A DNA stretch of 64,000 nt from Phaseolus vulgaris. Its lineage: Eukaryota > Streptophyta > Magnoliopsida > Fabales > Fabaceae. Shown here piece after piece: positions 24,461-35,093 of this stretch (its first letter is position 1; the number at the start of each line of letters is the position of its first letter). The stretch is taken from assembly GCF_000499845.2 (NCBI RefSeq), contig NC_023750.2, positions 3,363,913 to 3,427,912 of the forward strand. The letters run 5' to 3'. The notes beneath the pieces are model-generated. The model worked only from the letters and a program-made list of their open reading frames with translations, was not told the origin of the DNA and made no database searches. A program made the position numbers and the translations under genes.

Positions 24461-27400
24461 CTATTTTCTCAAGTAATTTAATTCACCACATATGGGATAG
24501 ACAACTGTGTTCTTGACAACCAATCCACGACCAAAACTCAAAAAAATCTCCACCTTGTCTCCAGATTCTAAATTTGACGATATACCCTGCCAATCTATAT
24601 AATTAAAGGAAAGTACTGTGCCATGCTTGTGTATATGCAATGTGCACTTTGTGTAGTTAACAATTAACACACTTCTAAGACATTCAGTTGCCTCGATTTC
24701 AGGTTTTGATGAATAAACAACACACAAAACCATTCCCTTCAAGTCACGATCTACAGGCACAGTGAAAGAAACACAATGTTCCTCACCCATATGGGCCAAC
24801 CAATAAGGATCATGGTCAAATGGGAGACAAACATCACATGACTCACCGCTTACTGTTACCTGTACCATATGATAAAAAGCTTAGACATTTTTATACTTTT
24901 AGTTATTCAAATTATCTTCTGCAACCATTATTTGTCATCAAAAATTACAAAATGTAATTCAATTTGTTGTGTTATATCAGCATCATGTCGTCAGAGATTT
25001 AGAATGCATATCTGTGTTCATCTCTTTCAGTTTATATTTCTACAATCGTTAGGAATAAATCATGAAACTAATAAAGCAAGAAAGTGGAAATCAATTTCCC
25101 AGTACTTAGAGACTTTATTAGGATTATTTTGTGTTCTCTTAATTGCTAAATTCAGGTGAAGGTGATAAAACCAAAGGGAAAGCTAGAGAAGAACCTTAGA
25201 TACGTTATGGCTGATAGCATTGAAGAATTCATGGTATGCTCCAACACCAATCAAAGAAGACCTGAAGTGCTGCTTTGAAATTCCTGATTCTGTAGTTGCA
25301 AAATATTCCACCAGAATACTTTTCAAGTGCTTAGATAGTTGAAACTCTGTGTCACATTGCACCAAAACACTTCGAAGATTTGCCAGGCTGCTAAACAATG
25401 GCGTAATATCATCCCAACTATTATCCTCCATATCCATGCAAAATGAATTTATATAAGATATGGAATTAGTTGTTGGAGACATCCAAGACCGAATGATAGA
25501 AGGAAAAAGATTACGTGGCAATCTCTGAAATCCACGTAGGGATATATATCCAATGCTTTTTGATCTCACAATTGAAAAGGGAACTTGTTTAACAGCAGTG
25601 TTTTCAGCAATTAGAGTTATCAAGGATTTCATTTGCACTGTGTCTTTTTCCAATAGGTCAATCATCGAACACCCAGAGAGAATGAGAGTTTTTAAAAATT
25701 GCAACATATCTACCTCTGCGGTGTAAGATTGGAGAGACCTCCAATAGATTGGTGTACTTTGCGTAATCCTGGACAATCTTTGAGAATGAGCTGTTCAAGA
25801 CTAGATAGTCGGGAAAAGTCAGGGGTTTCTATTAAATATTCTGAGTGACTAAGATTAAGGACTTTGAGCCACCTGAAAACCTACACCGTGACAGTTTTTT
25901 TGACAAGTATCAGATAAGAAAATCAAAATGAAACAGTTGTAGGTTACTGTTTTTGTTTTAGTTAGCTTTGTGTTTTAATAGAAAATGGCACTTAATAAAA
26001 AACCTGAGGTTCTTTCAAGAGGAGTCGAAGATGGTTGTCTTTTATGTGAATCGCTATTGCATCATGCAGATGCAAGGAGTCAGGTGAATATGGTGTATAA
26101 GACCGTTTCAAACTGATCCATCTCAGTTTCTTAGAAGTGTACGGAGAATATCCATCGAGTCTTGATGGTTCTCTTCTGGCTGAACGCAGTTTCACAGGCA
26201 CTGCCCGAGAGTTTCTCCCCTGTGATGAAAAGAGCAAAGAAAAACAAAATTACTGAAAATGAGAAAGCAATGTAAACACTTCCAAGAGAAGTTTTAGAAA
26301 CCATATATAAAGAATGTTCTTACTGAATTATCTGTCAATACATATTCTGCCTCATCAAACTGCAGTCTTCTCCTCTTCATCCGAATAATTTCTCTTCCCA
26401 TTTTTTGTAGCATAGGATGCATTCCAAGTTTGTCGTTCTTTTTAATATTTATGAGGCTACTTTCTATCAGAACTCTTATTCCAGTATCAGCATCTACTCC
26501 ACAGCCATTTAGAATCTTGGTAACATATGCTCTGCCCTCACCAAGGAAGGAACAACATATATCAAGGAATAAATCTTTTTCCATTTCATTGCGTAAACCA
26601 TAGAAGCTTATTTTCAATTTCCGTTGAATGTTGTGCAGGGGAATTTTCTCTAATTTTAACAAAACACTATTCCATTCTTCTTTTGTCCTTTCAAATAAAC
26701 AACTTCCAATGACTTCAAGAGTTAGAGGTAGTCCTCCACAATGACTAACAACACTTTCTGCTAGATACTTGTATTCTTCTTTTGGTTTAGCTTCTCCAAA
26801 TGCGTGCCAACTAAGAAGCTCAAGGGACTCGTCTGCGTTCATTGGGTTTAACTGAGAAACAAAATCAAATTGAAGAATCCTTTGTAGGTCTTGATCTCTT
26901 GTTGTAATAATTATTACAGTTTCTCCACTGAACCATACTCGCCATTTCAATACTAATGATGCATGAAACTTAGATACATCGTCAAGTACAATGAGAACCC
27001 TTTTCCCATAAAGTCTTTCCCGAATCTTATCGCTAGGAGTCTTCATCTTTGTTTTTAGGACATCTAAAAGAAGTTGTTTTTCTAAACGAAGATATGCACT
27101 TGTTCCACTACCTAGTTGTGTAATATCTTCAATGAAACTTTTCTCCATGAATGTACCTTGAATTTGATTGTAGATGGCTTTGGCAAGGGTGGTTTTACCC
27201 GATCCTCCCTTTCCACATATCGCTATCGTAAAAACTTGCGTGGATCTATTTTTGATAATTCGAATGACATCTTTTACACGGGATTCTAATCCAACTGGAA
27301 ATTGAGTGGCAGACAAGACTGGTAAATGAAGAACGGTCTTAACAATTTTGTGGACTAGTTCAGCATCACTCCTTCAAGTTCAATACCAATCATGGAAGAA

Positions 27401-27968
27401 GTCATTTAGTACCAAAATGAAATGAGAAGCTTAAAATATGGTGATTGAGTGAGTGATTTACCTGTAATTGCTCTCATCCCATCCAAATAAATTTGCAGCT
27501 TTGATGAGTGCGTGGCTCCACCGGGACATGCCATGCTCCAGTTCTTGTCCTGAGAATGTTTGGTGTGCAGTTGCTTTGAAGGCTTTTCCAAAATCACCCT
27601 TCTGAAGACGTACATCAGATGGCTGAATTTCGTAATACACGGGCAGAACATGTCTGCAATAAGTTTCATGCCATTTGATGATTTGTTGAAGCTGATGAAG
27701 ACACCAAGCAGATTGAGAATAGAATTTGGTGAAAACAACAATTGCTACACGACAGAGATTGAGAATAGGTTGTTGGAAGGGAATTGGGTTGTCTTCATTG
27801 GGGGTGGTGAAGGAAAGTGGTGAAGCCAACAGCAGAGAGGGCAGAATCGAGATGAGACACAAATTTCCTTTGGATTTCTTCTCCATTAAAGTTTATCACC
27901 ACATCGTACATCCGTGGCAGTTTGGTTGATGAAGAAGCCAATTCCATGGGAGGAATTAATGAAGTCAT
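24461..27968 (-). pseudogene. TNL copy B: five-exon TIR-NBS-LRR with two frameshifts and an early stop
   Basis: Exons: TIR 27968-27462, NB-ARC 27371-26324, linker 26219-26004, LRR 25880-25195, C-JID-like 24859-24461. The NB-ARC keeps GKGGSGKTTLAKAIYN, VLIVLDDV, IIITTRD, CGGLPLTLEVIG and GMHPMLQKMG. In the TIR exon a run of five G (27800-27804, plus strand) replaces four in copies C and E, shifting the frame. In the LRR exon 40 bp present in copy C are missing at about 25733, giving a stop (AGG TAG). In the last exon GAG has become TAG, removing about 15 residues. ATG 27968 matches the start of C and E. These lesions make it a pseudogene; a shorter protein from the NB exon alone is conceivable. 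Confidence 0.9.
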
Positions 27969-28177
27969 CAACTGTTAGAAGAAGAGACGAAGTGAAAGAT
28001 ACGATCTATAGATATAAAATCATTTATAGTACTTTTATGTTAACAATTTTCTTAAATTACAATTTGGAAAAAAGAAATATCTTTTCATTGAAAAATTAAT
28101 TTTAGAAATTTATTATGACGCATCATTGTACCTGATATTTTACTTAATTATCAAAATAATATTTTAATTTTTTTGAA

Positions 28178-28310
28178 TAGACTAAGAAGCACGTTAACAC
28201 CGTCGCTGAACTTTTCTACTTTAGCCGGTGAAGAAATTAGACCAACGCCCACTTCAATCATAAAAATATATATTAGACTAATAATTACGAAAGTTTGTCT
28301 AGTTTTTTTA
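28178..28310 (-). promoter_or_regulatory. Conserved upstream block of TNL copy B
   Basis: A block containing GTGAAGAAATTAGACCAACG, CCCACTT and ACTAATAATTACGAAAG is found upstream of copies B (here), C (44100-44165) and E (52194-52265). It may carry promoter elements, or may merely mark the duplicated unit. No TATA box is assigned. Confidence 0.35.
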
Positions 28311-29337
28311 AAATTACATATTAACTCTTCTTTCATTTTAAAACATACATCAAGTGTCTTTTTATTTTATGCAAATGTCCCTTAAAGTTTTAAAAGCTTA
28401 TAACATTACACATATATTTCTAAAAGAGGTTAATATAGGTATAAATACATTATTTCAATGTCATTTTGTTAAAATTATTAAACAATTTTTTTTATTTATA
28501 TTGATTTTGAATTTGTAAGACCCCACTTAAAAAAAAAAAAACTCGTCAGTCCCATTTTTTCTCTTCTTCTCCTTTATCTTTTAGAGTGGTGTCCTATCAC
28601 CACTAGCACGTCTCAATGAGAGAGACCTCGGTCTATCGATCCTCTTCCAAATCTTCTGATGTTGTATGTTTAGGTAGGGATCCAGTCTTAGGTGATTATT
28701 TTTTCTTATACTCGTGTTTAATAACCAATGTCTGTTGGGTATGAAGTCAGGACCAATTGAGTTGGGTTGGGCTGACTAGACACATGTTTAGTGAGTGGGC
28801 TTAATTATTGTGTCCCTTTATTATCTCTATTTAAAGACATCATTGTGCTTGTAATTTGGTACGCAACACGAAAAAAATAAAATCTAATATTTGCTCGTGT
28901 GGATGTATGTTGCAGTTGGCGACCGAACCGCGTTAAATCTTGTGTTGTTTATTTTCGGCAGTTGATTCGTGATTGTGTGTGTTGTTTCCGCGTGCGTTTT
29001 TACTATCAACTGGTATCAAGAGCTTTGGTTCGTTCACACACTAGAGATCTGATCAGCAGAAATTAATCGACGAGACGTGAAAATTGCGACTGCAGTAGTG
29101 TTCCAAAGTTAGGGTTTCGCAGAGGCGGCAACAGCATCCCAAAGCTAAGGTTTTGCAGGGGTTGCAGCAGCGTCCCAAGGCTTAGGGTTTCACAGCGGTG
29201 CAAGGAGCAGTGGGGACTGCGACCAGGTCTGTTGGTGAGTGATTTTGGGTGGTGCAATTTTTGTTCTTGATTTAAAAAAAAAAAGATTGCCAAGATCAAA
29301 AATCAGTTGTACCGAGTATCTCGTCTAGTCATTTGAG

Positions 29338-30495
29338 ATGACAGAAGAAGGGAGGTTTCGAATTGAAAAATTCGATGGTATAGATTTCAGTTGGTGGAAA
29401 ATGCAAATTGAGGATTTGCTAGTTCAAAAAGATTTGGACGTGGCTTTGGATGACAAGCCAAAAAAGATGTCTAATGCAGAGTGGGCAGGTTTGGATCGGA
29501 AAGTTATGTCCGTTATCCGACTCTCTTTGAGTAAGAATGTTGCGTTCAACATTTTGAAGGAGAAGACAGCGAAAGGTATCATGGAAGCATTGTCCAACAT
29601 GTACGAGAAGCCATCTGCTGCAAACAAGGTGTTTCTGATTAGTGAATTGGTAAACACAAGGATGAAGGAAGACAGTTCAGTTATTAAGCACATCAATAAA
29701 ACAAATTCGATCTTAGCCAGACTTATGTCAGTGGGCATTAAGTTCGATGATGAAGTTCAAGCTTTACTACTGTTATCGTCTTTGCATGACAGTTGGTCCG
29801 GAACGGTTACAACAGTTACCAGTTCAGCGGGATCCGATGGATTCACTTTTGAGAAGATTCGTGATCTCATTCTTGGCGAGGATGTCCGAAGAAGGAGTTC
29901 TGGAGAATTATCTAGTGAATCGCTATATGTCATGAGAGGTAAGAGAAATATCAGAGATAGTGGGAGCAAGAACAAAGGAAGGAGTTAGTCAAAGACTTGG
30001 GATTGCTCAAGTGTAACATGTTGGAACTGCAAGGAGGTGGGGCATTTCAGGAATCAATGCCCAAATGATAAACAAGTCAACATTGCAGAAGATTCCACGG
30101 ACGAGGACCTCTTAGTCTGTTGCACGGAGAGTAGTGTGGATTCATGGGTCATGGATTCTGGTGCCTCATTTCATGCTACCCACAACAGTGAAGCATTGCA
30201 GAATCTAGTTATTGGGGACTTTGGAAAGGTAAGACTAGTGGACAATAGAACTCTTAAGGTAACGGGCATGGGTGACATAGTGTTGAAGACACCAGTTGGT
30301 TTTTGGACTTTGAAGAATGTCAGAGTTGTTCCAAGCTTAACGAAAAGTGTGATTTCTATTAGACAGTTGGATGAACAGGGACATGAAGTGAAGTTCGGAA
30401 ATAGCAATGGAAGGTTGTCAAGGGAAATCTTGTCATGGCCTGCGGAAGAAAGAAAGGTTCGTTGTATATGGTCGGATTACCGTCTGAGGGAGTGA
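29338..30495 (+). pseudogene. gag-protease ORF of the short Copia element (one in-frame stop)
   Basis: The ATG at 29338 opens a gag of the Copia type (RIEKFDGIDFSWWKMQIEDL start, UBN2-like body). A single TAG at 29986-29988 interrupts it; the same frame continues with the zinc knuckle CWNCKEVGHFRNQC (30022-30063) and the aspartic protease motif MDSGASFHATH (about 30151-30185), and stops at 30495. No integrase follows: the next 590 bp to the 3' LTR have no Copia domain. It lies about 330 bp downstream of the 5' LTR. Confidence 0.88.
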
Positions 30496-30761
30496 CCATC
30501 CCAGGTCAGAAGATAAACAAAATCCGGTTCACAGAATCTCGTGGGCAGAAGAGGGTTGTCTTTACAAGAGAGAAACCCAGAGCCACAGGTCAGATTCAGG
30601 ATGAACGAGCATGGAAAGGTTTAGGTAGACCAGTCGGAGGTACTTGTGGCAGTGGGAGCACGGGTCGTGCTTTAGCTAAAGTTCCTATACGACAGTGGGT
30701 TAGGAGAACCAGTATTCCAGCGGTTGAAACTTCTCCAGAAAATTTCTTGTTGAATATGGAA

Positions 30762-30920
30762 AGTGTTTGTTCTCAGGTTGTTCCAGGATCTGACAGTTCC
30801 TGTAAGTGGGAGTCAGTAGGAATAGAGAACAGGTATATGGAGAGTGTTTGTTCTTAGGTTTTTTCAGGATCCGACAGTTCCTGTAAGTGGGAGTCGGTAG
30901 GAACAGAGAACAGGTCAGTG
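30762..30920 (+). repeat. 80-bp tandem duplication in the short Copia element
   Basis: A unit starting AGTGTTTGTTCT occurs at 30762 and again at 30842, with a few substitutions. It includes CTGTAAGTGGGAGTC. It lies between the protease ORF and the 3' LTR. Confidence 0.8.
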
Positions 30921-32020
30921 ACTGACGTGTTGAAACTCAGGGGAGTTTTAACGAAGTCTTCAAAATGATTAAGAAGGCTGGTGGCAACTAGAGGTAGAAC
31001 ATTGAGTTTCGTCGACAGATTACAGAAGTACATGTACACAGTTGAAGCGTAGGTGAACATTGTTCCGTGGCTTCAAGTGGGAGATTGTTGGGTATGAAGT
31101 CAGGACCAATTGGGTTGGGCTGACTAGACACATGTTTAGTGAGTGGGCTTAATTATTTTGTCCCTTTATTATCTCTATTTAAAGACATCATTGTGCTTGT
31201 AATTTGGTACGCAACACGAAAGAAATAAAATCTAATAGTTGCTCGTGTGGATGTAGGTTGCAGTTGGCGACCGAACCACGTTAAATCTTGTGTTGTTTAT
31301 TTTCTACAGTTGATTCGTGATTGTGTGTGTTGTTTCCGCGTGCGTTTTTACTATCAATGTCCACATTCGTTTTTCTTTTGACAAATTCACCATTGGTGTG
31401 TTACGGGCTTTAAACGTAGCGCCTTCAAAGCTTCACCCGAATAGTTGGGCGTATGTCCAAACTTTCAAATTTTGAGCTTGTCGATATGTTTAAATCCTAC
31501 GCCCTAAGTTTTTTACAAATGTATAGTACCTGGCCAGGTAATCGAGTAGGGTGGCTGTCCTTGATTTTCCAGCCGAGGTCATGCTTGTTGGCTCTCTTTA
31601 CTTCTTCGTATAAGAATTTTAAAGGGAGTTTATTTAAAGTTGTGCCTGGGAGGAGGAGGGTCACCATTTTTTTACAACAACAACTCTCCTCGGTTCCTTT
31701 CTACTGGACTCGCGAACTGGCATGCTTCCCCGAAATATTCCTACTCGGTGGCTACTATGGGTTTTCTTGTCGCCTACTCAGCTTCAAGACATTGAGGGCA
31801 TGCTTTCATTTTTATCTGTACTTTTGTCTTTGTTTTTGATGTTTTGTTTGGCTTGTGCCATTTTCAGCTATCATGGCTTCCGTGATGCCTGAAGAGTGAA
31901 AGAAATTTTACAAGGAACTGTTGAAACAAAGACAAGTAGAGGCTGGGAAGGCTCCGCTTGTTCAGGCCAAGGTCGTAGAGCCGCTGCAAAGAGTTCCAGC
32001 TAGCGAGACTCTCCCTCCCA

Positions 32021-32931
32021 TTTTTTTTTGATCAGCAATGAATAAATAAAATAAAAGGGATACTTCAGGGGTATCCCAACCCATATACAGAAACCAGAAG
32101 TGGACTTCTTATATCATCCACAAATCACAAAAGAAACTCTCCTTTATGGTTGGAGCATAACAACCTTAAAGTAAGAAAACCATACCCAAAAAATAACCAA
32201 CAACCTCAAAGCAACATTCAACTATACCGATACACCCAGAACCGAGGCCACCTACATTCACCTTGCCACGCGACGAGTTACCCATGCACGTTGCAAAACG
32301 TAGGCGACCACCAACTACGCACATATGGAGAACGCCGCTTCCTCGACTGGCGATCATGTTGACCTTTGCATAACTTCGGCGACCACCGACTACACACATA
32401 TAGAACGTCGCTACCGATCTTGTTAGCCCAAGGAGAACGCCGCTTCATCAACCGGCGATCATGTTGACCCCTTGCATAGCTTCGCTGACCACCAACTACG
32501 CACGCATGGAGATCGCCGTTTCATCAACCGGCGATCATGTTGATCTTGTATAACTTCGACGACCACCGACTACACACATATGGGGAACGCCGTTTCACCG
32601 ATCGGCGATCATATTGACCAAAGGAGAACGCCGCTTCAACAACCGGCGATCAAGTTGACCTTTGCATACCTTCGACTATCTCCGACTACGCGCACCTAGA
32701 GATCGTCGTTTCATCGACCGACGATCAAGTTGACGACCACCGACTACACACAATTGGGGAACGCCGTTTCATCGATCGGCGATCATGTTGACTATGGAGA
32801 ACGTCGCTTCAGCGACCGGCGTTCATGTTAACCTTTGCATACCTTCAACGACCACCGACTACACAGCGACCGACGATCTCCAAGACCTGCGAACAGGCAT
32901 TCAAGGTACCAAGAGTCACAGCAGTCGACCT
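32021..32931 (-). mobile_element. Composite non-LTR retroelement: VNTR body plus LINE 3' tail
   Basis: Bounded by a 12-14 bp direct repeat CTCTCCCTCCCATT (32009-32022 and 32932-32945). The left edge is a T run, meaning a poly(A) tail on the minus strand. In the sense direction it has a 5' region with nine or so degenerate tandem units (about 32870-32325), then about 150 bp ending in the LINE-type stem-loop (32057-32063 with 32071-32077) and poly(A). The LINE-like tail matches the 3' ends at 23.46 and 34.35 kb. No intact reverse transcriptase is encoded, so it would depend on a LINE. The architecture resembles primate SVA elements, by analogy only. Confidence 0.75.
32325..32870. repeat. GC-richer VNTR of the composite retroelement
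   Basis: About nine copies of a core like GGAGAACGCCGCTTCATC followed by AACCGGCGATCATGTTGACC, several followed by TTGCATAACTTCG and ACGACCACCGACTACACAC. Core copies begin near 32328, 32402, 32432, 32509, 32583, 32622, 32698, 32757 and 32796. GCCG and CGGC within the core can pair as a small hairpin. Spacing is irregular, so units have been gained and lost. Confidence 0.8.
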
Positions 32932-33369
32932 CTCTCCCTCCCATTGATCCAAGTTCAAAGAAAGCTCGTCGGGAGAGGGAGTACAAGAAGTCGTCTTGCA
33001 TCCATCTGGACAAGTCGTCTTCGGGAAAGTCCCATAAAAGACAACATGTTGAGGCTGGGTCGAGATATGCATCTTGGCGAGAAGGTCTCGATCCCACTCG
33101 ACTCGACAGAGAGGGAGTGCTTTATGTCGGCGACAACTTCTGAGTTGGTCGAGTCTTTTATGGAACGAAGTGCCCGAGCTTTCGTTATCGGCAAGCAAAT
33201 AGGCCCAATACTCAAAGAGAAGGATGGGGCAGATGTGGAAGGCCTTAAGACTTAACTGGTGGAGTCTGCTTCCTCCCTTCAATATGCTCTAGACGCCAAC
33301 AACGCTCTGACTAGCCAAAACAAAGACTTAGTTGCTGAGTTGGCCTGGTTAAAGTTGGATAACCACGTG

Positions 33370-33600
33370 TTGTTGTACAAGGATTTTGACCTTTCTTATC
33401 CAAAAACATATGTCGTCATCAACTTTGACTTAAATTATTGAAACTTAATACCGATAAAAAAAAACCTTTGATTTCAATGCTTGTACATTGTAGATATCAA
33501 AATGCATCTGCATGACAATATCATGAAGTTATAATTAGGATTTTAGTATTAAAAATAAATATAATATAAAAATAAGACTATATACATTACCAATACATCC
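33370..33600 (+). repeat. Uninterrupted copy of the repeat that hosts Copia-1
   Basis: Matches 13533-13657 joined to 18237-18333. At the point where Copia-1 is inserted there, this copy reads TTGTAGATATCAAAATGC without interruption, so it acts as the empty-site version. Confidence 0.75.
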
Positions 33601-33834
33601 TGCTAGATCATTTTTCGATTGACCTCAAACACATCTTCTCATGCGATAATTCTCGAAGATAGCTACTGAAAATCTCTGTATTTGGACATGATGTCAGACC
33701 AATACTAAGATCTATAGTGAGTAGTGACATATGAAGTAAATGGATATTAATTGTTGGCCCTATCTCTATTAAAAAAATAAAGTAAAAATCATTAATAATA
33801 TTATTACACAATTTCATACAAATAAACGTATAAA

Positions 33835-34310
33835 ACTTATGAAAAATAACAAATTCATAAATATACATTCCCTCATTATGTCTTTACAGGTTGCATGTAT
33901 ATCATCAACTACTTTATCATCATCTTTATTCATCATCATTGATGTAAAGGTACGGGAGTCACCAATATCAACTTTACACAATTCATCATCAATGATCTCT
34001 ACTAGTTTTTTTTTCATGAAAAAATAACATACCAACTTTTTACGTATGATTTTTTACATAAAAAAATTGAGATGCTTGATGTGCCATGATAAATGGCTCA
34101 CCCAATACCTATCTTTCTGAAGCCAACCAAAGTCATTCTTGATTCATTTCTTTTTACACAACTCTTATTGTCAATCCACTTGCACTTGAAACTAAACAAA
34201 AAACCTAGTATAACCAACCTCATAGATATGTTCTATTACACCATAGTACAACATTGATTCAACTATAGGATTTTCATCTTTTGAAGTGAAGAAATGCATC
34301 GACTCATCAA
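33835..34310 (-). mobile_element. CACTA transposon ORF2 remnant (DUF4216-like)
   Basis: Minus-strand frames read FTSKDENPIVESMLYYGVIE (about 34295-34235), then YEVGYTRFF, IDNKSCVKRN, MTLVGFRKIG and later VEIIDDELCKVDIGDSRTFT (about 34005-33945). The order matches the DUF4216-type second protein of plant CACTA elements, with its KCKW...DNK...L.DF.KIGY blocks. Frameshifts and stops abound. It lies next to the gypsy-type remnant and is interrupted on one side by the LINE tail at 34316. Confidence 0.6.
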
Positions 34311-34315
34311 TTATA

Positions 34316-34692
34316 TTTTTTTTTATCAACAAAAAATGAAATTAAATTAAGAGGGATACAAAAGGGGTATCCCAATCCTTTTACACAATCCAAACCACAT
34401 TAAGAGATTACCAAATAAAAGAAAGAACACCCCAGAATGAAGAAGATATGTGTTATTTGTTGCATAAACTAGATATGTGTTATTTGTTGCATAAACTAAA
34501 CACCTTGCACCAGCAAACACCCTGCCTCTATTGATCTTCTATAAGAGATGCAAACTGCAGCTTCAATACCACCAAAACTCATGGAAAAAATTAGATAATT
34601 CCATCATCTCATTAACATTCTTCAGCGTCTTCCAGTTGCTCCATATTGAACATTGGTTTCACCCTATAACAACCAAGTAAATTGTTAAGGCC
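34316..34692 (-). mobile_element. Short 5'-truncated LINE 3' end with target-site duplication
   Basis: A T run (poly(A) on the minus strand) is followed by the same tail as the LINE at 23.5 kb, with stem-loop GGGATAC (34353-34359) and GTATCCC (34367-34373). Near-identical direct repeats CTCATCAATTATA (34303-34315) and CTCATCAATCATA (34693-34705) flank it as a target-site duplication. A 27-bp unit (AGATATGTGTTATTTGTTGC...) is duplicated at 34446-34500. Confidence 0.8.
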
Positions 34693-34909
34693 CTCATCAA
34701 TCATAATCATTAATATTAATTAATGACTCGTGGATGCAAGTAATTGTATTATCTGAAGCAGTTTGGGTAGTAACATGGGAAGTTTTTATTGATTAACTAA
34801 AATTTTGAATTTGTAAATATTCTTTTTACTTATCCTAGTTGAAGGATAAACTTATAGAAGATATTCACATGTAGTACACTTTCATATTTTTTACAAGTAA
34901 CTTTATGAT

Positions 34910-35093
34910 TGTGAAGAGAGAGGAAGGTAAAGGGTAAAAGAGTAAAACAGAGTGAGAGTTTGAGAAAAGGGAAAAAGTATACCAAATATTCATATCAAAG
35001 ATTACAATTACAAGTGTATATAAAGGAGTTATAACCAATAGGGGGTTATAACATAAAAGACTAAAAGGCAGTGAGATATATTATCCCTTTACA
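34910..35093 (-). repeat. Copia-2 3' LTR
   Basis: 184-bp LTR, 180 of 184 positions identical to 39241-39424 by eye. Confidence 0.95.

Larger units (their letters stand above)
28733..31356 (+). mobile_element. Short Copia-type element with gag and protease only (TR-GAG-like)
   Basis: LTRs 28733-29008 and 31086-31356 (TGTTGGG...CTATCA), flanked by a perfect 5-bp TSD ATGTC at 28728-28732 and 31357-31361. The primer site TGGTATCAAGAGC follows the 5' LTR at 29011; a polypurine tract AAGTGGGAGAT precedes the 3' LTR. The whole element is only 2.6 kb. Its internal region carries gag, a zinc knuckle and a protease, but no integrase, reverse transcriptase or RNase H. It therefore must move, if at all, with enzymes from a related Copia element. 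It is inserted in the gypsy-type remnant. Confidence 0.92.
28560..33500 (+). mobile_element. Degenerate gypsy-type (PF04195-like) retroelement coding remnant, twice interrupted
   Basis: Reading across the two later insertions, plus-strand fragments give a gag-like protein typical of legume gypsy-type elements: ALNVAPSKLHPNSWAYVQ (31415-31455), SYKNFKGSLFKVVPGRR then PFYWTRELA (31600-31720), a lysine-rich stretch split at 32008/32945 (VPASETLPPI then DPSSKKARRERE), ASWREGLDPT, and a coiled-coil-like segment DANNALTSQNKDLVAELAWL (about 33290-33350). Stops and frameshifts are frequent. The assignment to the putative gypsy-type transposon family rests on the LNVAPSxLHPNSW and FKVVP...PFYW blocks; the exact family is not certain. 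Confidence 0.6.

Noticed and set aside
24869..25159. 96-codon plus-strand frame, repeated at 40772-41062
   Set aside because: It lies in the intron between TNL exons 4 and 5 on the opposite strand; it is conserved only because the copies are duplicates.
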